Both the position numbers and the translations under genes were made by a program. Shown piece after piece: positions 26,513-34,012 of a DNA stretch of 50,154 bases. The number at the start of each line of letters is the position of its first letter. Positions within the stretch are counted from its first letter, which is position 1. The notes under the pieces were generated by a model, which ran no database searches, was not told the DNA's origin, and worked only from the letters and a program-made list of their open reading frames with translations. Where the stretch lies: contig UQHO01000012.1 in NCBI GenBank assembly GCA_900540995.1, positions 1 through 50,154 on the forward strand. Direction: 5' to 3'. This stretch comes from an uncultured Collinsella sp. GTDB taxonomy: Bacteria; Actinomycetota; Coriobacteriia; Coriobacteriales; Coriobacteriaceae.

Positions 26513-28268
26513 ACGTATCCTCCACGACCTTACCGCCGTCTTGCACGTAAAAGCACTTCATGCCGTAGTTCTTGCCGTCGTCGGTCACATAGTAGTCAAA
26601 CGCATCTTGCGTATAGCCGTCGGAGTTTGTGGCACGCATGCGCACAAAATACTGGCCGGCATCGGGCGCATCGCAGGTCACCTCGGGAAGCAGCACGTCC
26701 TCGGCCTTAAAGACCACATCGCTTATGGCATAGTCGCGCGCAAGCTCTACAGTGTAGCGAATGTCGCGCGCCTCAAAGTCGTAAGACGCATCCCAGTTAA
26801 TGCGCAGCTTACCGTTATCGATCTGCGGCACGCCGATGTAGAACGGCATGGGCTTTTTAAAACTCTCGCGAAAGCTCTTGTAGTTCTCCTCGATCTCGGA
26901 GGGAATCGCCGCGGCGATCTGCTCGTATTGGTCCTTGGTGACAGGCAGATTGTCGATATCGGGCGAAGCAAAGACCAGGGATTCAGTCACCTCGCGGTAG
27001 TGCTTGATCATCTTGGCCAGGCGAGTCTCGGTCAAATACGAACGCAAGTCCTTGACGGCACGGTCGAGTTCGCTGCGGAACGACTTGCTGCGCAACGCGC
27101 GGTTAAACAGCACGTTGCCCCAGTAGTTGCTTGCACCGCGTTCCCAGCTCGCGTAGTCCGAAAACCCGGTAAGAGAAAGCTCCAGCTTACGCAGCATGCC
27201 GTCGTTATCCCAATCCAGGATGTACCAAACCTTGGAGTTAAGCGGGCTGTACAGATAGCAGTTACGGTTCTGCGTATCGCAGTTGCCCGTCAGAATCTGA
27301 AACGCCATCCAATAGACCAGGTTCTCGGTGTCGAAGTAGGTGTCGAGAACATCGTCGATCTTTTGCGTATCGTCGTTGAGCGCATCGAGCATCTCGATCA
27401 ACTTGGTATGGTCCGAATCGCCCTTTATCTCGAGCATGCCCTCAAACGCCGTCTGGTTATAGTCGGGGTCATCCGCCAGCTTAATGGTGTCCTCGTAGCG
27501 ATGGAAATCGAAGCTGTTCACCTTGTACAGGTGCCCGCTCTTATCCAGGCCATGTGCCTTAAGCGCCGTCTTGTTGAGCTGCTCCACCTGCGTAAACAGG
27601 CCGTAGTCCTCAAAGGTGTCGTTGGTCTTTTCGGTCTGGTCGCACACCCACAGATGCACAAACTGCGTGCGCAGGCCCATCATCTGGGGAATCCCACAAA
27701 TCAGATCGTAGGCCATCTTGTTACGAAAGCGCATGCCCTCGCCCATGTGCTTGTTAAGCGCAATCGCGCGCTGCTGGCGCCACGTGCCCTTGCCCTTTTT
27801 GAGCTCCACCTTGTAGTTCTTTTGCGTATAGGTACTCGACGTCTGACCGCGCACCTGCACCGTGGCGTTGGGCGCCTCCTCGCCATAGCCTACCTCGCCA
27901 GCGACGGGGCCCTTATCATCGCCTGGCTGCAGCAGGCCCATAACCTGATAACGCGTCACGCCCATGTCGGCATAGTCGTAGACCGAGTACGTATTGATCT
28001 CGGCCCAGGTATGGTCGGTGTTCTCGGAGCTGTTACCGCGCGAGACCGTCAGGTACATGGTCACAATACCCGAGTCGTCGTAGACCTCGTACAGCTCGTC
28101 CTTATCGCGCAGGTGCTTAGTCCCGTCCGAGGCCTCGGCCTTTTTGATCTCGTCCTGCTTTTTGACTTTTTTGGTCGAGGAGTCATCCTGCACCGAGCAG
28201 CCCGAAAGCAACAGCACACCGGCAGCCGCCTCAAACAGACGGCGGCGAGACATCATTCTATCGGTCAT
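26499..28268 (-). CDS. CotH-type kinase lipoprotein of the Pel operon
   Basis: A 589-residue CotH-family protein. CotH of Bacillus is an atypical protein kinase acting on spore coat proteins; exported members elsewhere are poorly known. The start at 28268 has GGAGG five bases upstream and overlaps the pelG stop. The N-terminus SRRRLFEAAAGVLLLSGC combines a twin-Arg-like stretch with a lipobox, so it is probably an exported lipoprotein. CotH landmarks are VRGQTSSTYTQKNYKVELKK (residues about 155-175), GNCDTQNRNCYLY and YILDWDNDGML. A C-terminal fibronectin-like segment (LRINWDASYDFEARDIRYTV) follows. Its substrate may be a cell-wall protein or a Pel component; that is inference. Confidence 0.82.
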   Translation of the reverse strand: MTDRMMSRRRLFEAAAGVLLLSGCSVQDDSSTKKVKKQDEIKKAEASDGTKHLRDKDELYEVYDDSGIVTMYLTVSRGNSSENTDHTWAEINTYSVYDYADMGVTRYQVMGLLQPGDDKGPVAGEVGYGEEAPNATVQVRGQTSSTYTQKNYKVELKKGKGTWRQQRAIALNKHMGEGMRFRNKMAYDLICGIPQMMGLRTQFVHLWVCDQTEKTNDTFEDYGLFTQVEQLNKTALKAHGLDKSGHLYKVNSFDFHRYEDTIKLADDPDYNQTAFEGMLEIKGDSDHTKLIEMLDALNDDTQKIDDVLDTYFDTENLVYWMAFQILTGNCDTQNRNCYLYSPLNSKVWYILDWDNDGMLRKLELSLTGFSDYASWERGASNYWGNVLFNRALRSKSFRSELDRAVKDLRSYLTETRLAKMIKHYREVTESLVFASPDIDNLPVTKDQYEQIAAAIPSEIEENYKSFRESFKKPMPFYIGVPQIDNGKLRINWDASYDFEARDIRYTVELARDYAISDVVFKAEDVLLPEVTCDAPDAGQYFVRMRATNSDGYTQDAFDYYVTDDGKNYGMKCFYVQDGGKVVEDTYEEG

Positions 28269-29802
28269 CAGGACCTCCCCAATGCTTTTGATACAAGCGA
28301 ACCACCGCGCGCTCAAACGCACCATGTGGCTCACCCTTATGGCGACCTTCCTCATAGCGCTGCTCGGCACGGTCGAGCAAGCGGCCCAGCTGTGTAAAGC
28401 GACCCGTTTTGTCAGTAGCCACAATGGGCTGCTGGCTCAGGATACGATACGGCAAATTGGCGGTATAGGTATCGAGCCGCAGCAGCGCCACGATAAAAAA
28501 CACCGCTGCACCCAACAAAAAGCCAAAGCCGTAAAACTGCTGCGGCAAGAGCAGAGAAACGGCAGTCGCCAGCCCGGCCACACCGGCAAACAGCCCCGAG
28601 GCCAGCACGGCCCCCTTGTAGTCGGTAAAGTACAGCAAGATGAGCAACACCGTATTGCCCACAGCATACAGGCCGTAGCCCACGCACAACGTGCGAAAAT
28701 ACCCGTGCATCAGGTTATTAAAGCCCAACGGTAGGGCCGACAGTACCGTGGTCTCGAGCGAGATGACCGCCGCCGTCACAAACAGCTGCTTGAGCGCACA
28801 AAACAGCAGTTCTCGGTTGAGCGTGGCAAGCATTTCCTCCTCGGCAACCACAATGTCGCCCACCACGCCACCGTCGTTGAACAGGCTGTAGTAGTCGCGG
28901 TAGCGCGGATAAAAGTTGACCTCGACTGAGACCACAAAGTTGACGGACGTGACCAGGATCGTCAAAAACGCGATGAGCGCCGGCACATCGTGGTAGGGCG
29001 CACCATAAAACAAGCCCTTGACCTGCACGCCAATGGGACCGGCCCAAATTATCACCAAGTGCGCAAAGAGGCCCAGGTTGGTAAACAAGCCCGTGAGCGC
29101 CAACGGCATAAACTGATCAAGCCACCGTAAATACAGCCAGGGGCTGCGATCGCTCTGCGGAAAATACCGGTACAGCAGCACCACGTCCCAGGCGAGCATG
29201 ACGCCATAGCCCAGAGCAATTGATGCCAACAGGCCCTCGACCGGCGGCAGTCCCAGCGCCAGCGCGGCCAGGGCGCACAGGCACGCCACGCCAATGGCAG
29301 CCGCAAAGCTGCACAGGATACCGCGGTAATCCTTGATGGCCGTGAGGTAACTCATGCCGTTCCAGTTGACGATCATAATGTTGAACAGCCACAGGCACAG
29401 CAGCCCCTGCAGCAGCGTGGCGCCCGAGAACAGCAAAAAGACGCCGTAGAGCACCGTGCCCGCAACGAGCATAATGGCGTTGGAGCCCCAAAACGAAGGT
29501 AGGATCTCATCCTCGCGCTCGGCAAAAAGCATGTCCGCCAAAAAGCGCGTGACCGGCATGGAGAAAAAGCTCGTGAGCGTGAGCGACGCCAGCAGCGTAT
29601 AGGTCACCATGCACACCAGCAGATCTTGGTTGGCACGGCCCACATCCCACAGACCGCACAGCACCAAGATACCCACCTGGAGCAGCACGCCCAACAGCAT
29701 GGGGCCCGTGCACACAATGCCAGCGTAGCCATAGGCGCGCATCGTGGCAAACAGGCCCTTGCGCCTAAACAGGCGCTTGAGCTCAAAACCGATTCCGGCC
29801 AC
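28258..29802 (-). CDS. pelG: PelG, Wzx-like polysaccharide transporter
   Basis: PelG is the multi-spanning inner-membrane component of the Pel synthase, thought to move the growing polymer across the membrane with PelF. The 514-residue protein begins MAGIGFELKRLFRRKGLF, the characteristic PelG opening, and has about twelve hydrophobic segments. EVNFYPRYRDYYSLFNDGG is a loop conserved in the family as I recall it. The start is three bases after the pelF stop. Confidence 0.92.
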   Translation of the reverse strand: MAGIGFELKRLFRRKGLFATMRAYGYAGIVCTGPMLLGVLLQVGILVLCGLWDVGRANQDLLVCMVTYTLLASLTLTSFFSMPVTRFLADMLFAEREDEILPSFWGSNAIMLVAGTVLYGVFLLFSGATLLQGLLCLWLFNIMIVNWNGMSYLTAIKDYRGILCSFAAAIGVACLCALAALALGLPPVEGLLASIALGYGVMLAWDVVLLYRYFPQSDRSPWLYLRWLDQFMPLALTGLFTNLGLFAHLVIIWAGPIGVQVKGLFYGAPYHDVPALIAFLTILVTSVNFVVSVEVNFYPRYRDYYSLFNDGGVVGDIVVAEEEMLATLNRELLFCALKQLFVTAAVISLETTVLSALPLGFNNLMHGYFRTLCVGYGLYAVGNTVLLILLYFTDYKGAVLASGLFAGVAGLATAVSLLLPQQFYGFGFLLGAAVFFIVALLRLDTYTANLPYRILSQQPIVATDKTGRFTQLGRLLDRAEQRYEEGRHKGEPHGAFERAVVRLYQKHWGGPDDR

Positions 29803-29805
29803 CGG

Positions 29806-31233
29806 CTACTCCCCCTCTCTGGGCAGGTCAAACGCTTGCGCCGTCTCGTCGTACAGCGCGCGATAGTTGGCGAGCATCTGCTCGTGCAAGAAGTACGTGG
29901 CAACGCGACGCTGGCCGCGCTCCCCCATCTCAATGCGACGAGCGCGGCTTGTGCACATGCGTTCCATGGCATCGGCCAAGCCCTTGCGATACATAGGCGG
30001 CGTCACAAAACCCGCCACGCCAAAGTCGTCGCCCGGGGCGCCTTCGAGAAGCTCGCGACAGCAGCCCACCTCAGTCGTCACGCAGGGACGGCGCGCTGCA
30101 AGCGACTCCAGCACGCTGAGCGGCTGGCCCTCGGAGATGCTCGTCAAAATGGTAAAGTCGAGCTTTTCCATGTACTCGACCACGTTGACGCGGCCGGTAA
30201 AGATCAGGTCGCGCACGCCCAGGGTTTCGACCAGCGCGTGGCACTCGGCGCCGTACTCCTCGTCGTCCACGCCGCCCATGATGTGCAGGCGCACCTTGGG
30301 CAGGCGCTCGTGCAACTCAAAGAAGGCATAGATCATGGTCTTGACGTCCTTGATGGGCGCCAGACGCACTACCGCGCCAATGTCCACCCAGCCGTCATCG
30401 GGCTTTAAGGGGATGTCCTTAAAGCGGTCGAACTGGATGCCGTTGGGGATAACCAGGCATTTGTCCGCATCGCAGCCCATATCGATCTGCGTCTTGCGGG
30501 CGTTATGGAACAAACTCGTCACACGGAAGGCGCGGCGATAGATCTCCTCCGAAAGCAGGTAGAAAAAGCGAATCCAGCGGTCCTTAAATGACGGCACCAC
30601 CCAATCGGCGCGAATGATCTCTTCCTCGCGCTCGCGGGTATAGATGCCATGCTCGGTCAGCAGCACCGGCGCATGGTGAACGCTTGAGCCTAGGCAGGCG
30701 AGCAGGCCACCGTAGCCGGTCGAGATGGCATGGTACACATCGGCCACCGGCACCTCGCTGCCCAACAGGTAGAGCACGGGCAGCAACATGGAGCGCATGG
30801 TATGAAATGCATCGGCAAAGGGCGTGTAGGGATACTCGGCCAGGCACACGTCGCGAAAGATATCCATAAACGTGCGGCTCTGCAAAAACGAGAGCGGATG
30901 CACGCGACGGCGGTGGAAGATATCGAATAACACGTCCCAGTCCGGATTGGAGAGCGACACCAGACGGCGTAGCGCCTCGCGCTCACGGTCGTTAAAACTG
31001 GCTTCATGTTGCTCGCCCGAAAGCCGCAGGGCATCGTCCAGGAACACCTCGTGCACCTCGACCACGTTGCCGGGCAGCTCGTAGACAAACTTGCCACGGT
31101 CGGCAGCATGCGCGCCGATCACCCACAGCACAAACTCGTGCTCGGGCATGGCCGTAATGTAGCCATGCATCCAGGTAGATACGCCGCCGTGCACATAGGG
31201 GTAGCAACCCTCGAGTACCAAGCAGATTCTCAT
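29806..31233 (-). CDS. pelF: PelF, GT4 glycosyltransferase of Pel synthesis
   Basis: PelF polymerises the Pel chain from UDP-sugars (UDP-GalNAc/GlcNAc in studied systems) in the cytoplasm at the membrane with PelG. The 475 residues open with MRICLVLEGCYPYVHGGVST, the PelF-specific DUF3492 signature. The GT-B C-terminal domain has VVRLAPIKDVKTMIYAF and the acidic nucleotide-sugar motif SISEGQPLSVLESLAARRP (EX7E type). The start overlaps the PelA-like gene by three bases. Confidence 0.95.
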   Translation of the reverse strand: MRICLVLEGCYPYVHGGVSTWMHGYITAMPEHEFVLWVIGAHAADRGKFVYELPGNVVEVHEVFLDDALRLSGEQHEASFNDREREALRRLVSLSNPDWDVLFDIFHRRRVHPLSFLQSRTFMDIFRDVCLAEYPYTPFADAFHTMRSMLLPVLYLLGSEVPVADVYHAISTGYGGLLACLGSSVHHAPVLLTEHGIYTREREEEIIRADWVVPSFKDRWIRFFYLLSEEIYRRAFRVTSLFHNARKTQIDMGCDADKCLVIPNGIQFDRFKDIPLKPDDGWVDIGAVVRLAPIKDVKTMIYAFFELHERLPKVRLHIMGGVDDEEYGAECHALVETLGVRDLIFTGRVNVVEYMEKLDFTILTSISEGQPLSVLESLAARRPCVTTEVGCCRELLEGAPGDDFGVAGFVTPPMYRKGLADAMERMCTSRARRIEMGERGQRRVATYFLHEQMLANYRALYDETAQAFDLPREGE

Positions 31234-33110
31234 TTATCGCCACCCTCCTTGCGCTCGATCGTCACGGTCTTATCATTTGCCTTGAGCAGATACAGATTGC
31301 CCGTAAGGTGCGTCAGTTCGCCACCCGTCACCGCACCCGGCTCGCCATTATTAACGCGGAACATGAGCCACGCCTCGTCGTGGAAATTGCCCAGGCTGAG
31401 CGTCCAGGCATCCGCACTGGTATCCACGTTCACCGTAACCGACGAAAAGCGCTGGATAGCACCGGAGCACTCCGATGCCGTCTGGTGCCGCAGATCGGGC
31501 GCCGACTTGGTAAGCCACTCCAGGAAGTCGGTCAGGCCGCCCTTGTAGACCTCCCAGCCCTCTTTGGCGCCGCGATCGGGATCGAGCAGGTCGTCCGGGT
31601 GCATAAAGTGCGTGCTCACGTAGTGCATGTTGAGCTCGGACACGGCGGCCAGGCGCATATAGGAATCGTCGACCATGCCACCCGAGACAATACGCGGCTG
31701 CTCCACAATGCCATCGCTCGCCACGCCAAACTCCTGTACGTACGGCAGGTCGGTGCCGTCCTCAAAATACGTGCTGGCGATGGTCTTAATGCGCGGAACG
31801 TCGGTGCCAATGAGCTTGCGCGCTCGGGCCGAAAGGATATTCGACGGCGGCACGTAAACCGAGCCATGAGCGTTGGGCAGGACCTCGTCCTGAAACGCGA
31901 TAAGTTCGTTGAGCGAAGCGACAAGCGTCTCTTTGTTCTTCCAGGTCTTGTAGACGTACAGCGTGCCATAGTCGGTGTCCCAGAGTGCCAGAGGCTGATG
32001 GTTGTAGCCGTGAAAGCCCAGCTCTCCGCCCATCTGCAGCAGCATGCCGCCAAAGTAGCGGAACTGTGTGGTATCGGCTTGGCGCGCGGGCTCGGTCTGG
32101 TTGACCGCGTCCTCGTAGTTTTCGATCATCACGCCGGTATAGCGAATGCCGTATTTTTGCGCGAGCTTTTGCAGATCGGGCCACCAGACCTTGGCATAAA
32201 AGTCGGCGATGGAAAGGCCGTAGTCACGCTTGATATAAGTACCATCGCCCGAGGGCACGGGGCTAGGAAAGTCGTCCAAATAGAACACGGCGCTGTTGAT
32301 GACCGGATAGGCCGTGGCATCACCCAACAGACTGATCGCCGCGGCGTAAAAGCCACGCATGACCTTGTCATAGATACCGATATTGCATACCACGGTGCGC
32401 CCGCTACCGCAGTCATTCGACCAAATGAGCGGGGCGCCCGCATCGCCGGTCATAGCCCACACACGAGCCGTCTCGCGCAGCGATACCGAAAGCGACGAAT
32501 CAAAGGGGTCCGAGAGCTCGTAGCGCTCTCCCCCGCCCAGCATAAAGTCCTCGCTCGGCACAATGCTTTCGGCTTTTACATAGTCATATCCGGCCGATTC
32601 AATGCCAAGCTTGGAGGCAATCACTTGCAGATAGCTCGAGTTATCCGGCGGCATGGCGAGCATAAGCGAACCGCCGGCACTCACCCAACTCATAATGTCG
32701 CTCAGGTGCGTACCGAGCCCATCGAGCGACGGCATGAGCAAAATCGCGCGATCGAAGGAGGTCAGCGAGGGAAAGGCATCCGCACCATCCAGGGCAAGGT
32801 CAACATCGCGGTGCGCAATCTTCATGTCGAGCAGGATCTGGTCGAACTGCTCCTTTACGTCCTCGACGCCAGCTTGATCGGAATCGGTAATGACCAGGCA
32901 CGTGGGCTTTTGGCCAAAGATTGCCGAGCTTGCAGGCGTAGCGTCGTTGGCGGCAAGCATGCCCAGCTTATGCTGACCCGCACTGTACTGCACGCCGGCA
33001 CGTTCCACCAGCAGCACGGCGGCCATGGCAATAAAGACAGCCCACACTACGAGCAGTCCCATCCAACGAAAGCGGCCTGCACGGTCGCGGATATGTTGCA
33101 CCACGCTCAT
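31230..33110 (-). CDS. PelA-like DUF2194 polysaccharide deacetylase, membrane-anchored
   Basis: A 626-residue extracellular protein anchored by one N-terminal helix (WMGLLVVWAVFIAMAAVLLV). In studied Pel systems PelA deacetylates the polymer and can hydrolyse it. Here an N-terminal Rossmann-like segment (TCLVITDSDQAGVEDVKEQF) leads to a deacetylase-like domain: FYLDDFPSPVP supplies the metal Asp and ELGFHGYNHQPLAL the HxxxH pair. A C-terminal beta domain (WTLSLGNFHDEAWLMFRVNN) follows. The start at 33110 has GGAGGAGG upstream and overlaps the PelE-like stop (ATGA). A glycoside hydrolase domain of the Pseudomonas type is not obvious. Confidence 0.85.
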   Translation of the reverse strand: MSVVQHIRDRAGRFRWMGLLVVWAVFIAMAAVLLVERAGVQYSAGQHKLGMLAANDATPASSAIFGQKPTCLVITDSDQAGVEDVKEQFDQILLDMKIAHRDVDLALDGADAFPSLTSFDRAILLMPSLDGLGTHLSDIMSWVSAGGSLMLAMPPDNSSYLQVIASKLGIESAGYDYVKAESIVPSEDFMLGGGERYELSDPFDSSLSVSLRETARVWAMTGDAGAPLIWSNDCGSGRTVVCNIGIYDKVMRGFYAAAISLLGDATAYPVINSAVFYLDDFPSPVPSGDGTYIKRDYGLSIADFYAKVWWPDLQKLAQKYGIRYTGVMIENYEDAVNQTEPARQADTTQFRYFGGMLLQMGGELGFHGYNHQPLALWDTDYGTLYVYKTWKNKETLVASLNELIAFQDEVLPNAHGSVYVPPSNILSARARKLIGTDVPRIKTIASTYFEDGTDLPYVQEFGVASDGIVEQPRIVSGGMVDDSYMRLAAVSELNMHYVSTHFMHPDDLLDPDRGAKEGWEVYKGGLTDFLEWLTKSAPDLRHQTASECSGAIQRFSSVTVNVDTSADAWTLSLGNFHDEAWLMFRVNNGEPGAVTGGELTHLTGNLYLLKANDKTVTIERKEGGDK

Positions 33111-34012
33111 CGGGCCTCCTCCCCGTCGCGCCAAAACGCCAGCTGCTCGCGGTTGGCGGCACTCAAATACACATGCTGATTGTCGATCGCATCGATTACA
33201 CGGTGGACCTCGTCACCGTCGCGGCGCATCACGGCCAGGCGCAGGCAAAGCATCCAAACCTCCTGCTCCTCGGGCACGTCGAGCACCAGCTGGTCGGTCA
33301 CGGTCTGTGCCTCGTCGATCTGTCCGACATCGGCCAGCGCCGTCGCGTATCGAATGCGCAGCTCAAGGGTATCCTCGCGCTCGCAGCGACGCGCAAGCAG
33401 GCGCGCGTACTGTTGGCGCTGAATCTGAGCCACGCGCCCCTCGGCCAAGCCCGAGCCCAAGTATTCACCAAGAAAATCGCAGTATTCGTTGAGGTTTTGA
33501 GCGCTCGGGTCCGTCTTAAAGGCGCGCTCCAGCTGCTGCAGTTTAAGGTCGGACTCCTTGGAGATCTGCGCCACTGCCGTCGCGGCATAGTGCGCCACCT
33601 CAACGTCGTCGTTAAGCTTAGCCGCCTGCAGCTGCGCCAGGTACGCGTCGGGCTCCTCGGTGAGCATGGAGAGCATTAGGCGGCGCCGGTATGCCGGGTC
33701 GTTGACGATGAGCGCCTCCTCGAGCGGCACTACGCCTGAATCGTCCTCACCACTCGGTACCGACATACTGCGATGCAGGTCGTCGTTGAAGCGCAGCGAC
33801 TCCAGCGCAGACTCTTTCAGCCCCTCGCCAAACACCGCGCTGCGGACCGATAGCAGAACCACCAGCAACGGGCCCCACAGCGGCACCAGCACTATCACAG
33901 CCAGCATGTGCCCGCGCACCGGCAGCAGGCCCAGCTTCATGAGCGTCCACAGCATCAGGCAAACCAGCGCATGAATCAGCAGCAAGACGGCAGCAACGAC
34001 AAGCGAGATCAA
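33107..34012 (-). CDS. PelE-like membrane protein with helical repeats
   Basis: A 301-residue protein with two N-terminal membrane helices (SLVVAAVLLLIHALVCLMLW and MLAVIVLVPLWGPLLVVLL) and a long cytoplasmic helical region of TPR character (QLQAAKLNDDVEVAHYAATA, RIRYATALADVGQIDEAQTV, EEQEVWMLCLRLAVMRRDGD). PelE in other bacteria has this two-helix plus TPR layout and bridges PelD with PelF/PelG, and its position directly after pelD fits. Sequence resemblance to PelE is by layout only. Confidence 0.75.
   Translation of the reverse strand: MISLVVAAVLLLIHALVCLMLWTLMKLGLLPVRGHMLAVIVLVPLWGPLLVVLLSVRSAVFGEGLKESALESLRFNDDLHRSMSVPSGEDDSGVVPLEEALIVNDPAYRRRLMLSMLTEEPDAYLAQLQAAKLNDDVEVAHYAATAVAQISKESDLKLQQLERAFKTDPSAQNLNEYCDFLGEYLGSGLAEGRVAQIQRQQYARLLARRCEREDTLELRIRYATALADVGQIDEAQTVTDQLVLDVPEEQEVWMLCLRLAVMRRDGDEVHRVIDAIDNQHVYLSAANREQLAFWRDGEEAR

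Noticed and set aside
26457..28397. A 646-codon plus-strand frame opposite the CotH gene
   Set aside because: Antisense shadow; the minus-strand frame has a signal peptide, CotH motifs and operon spacing.
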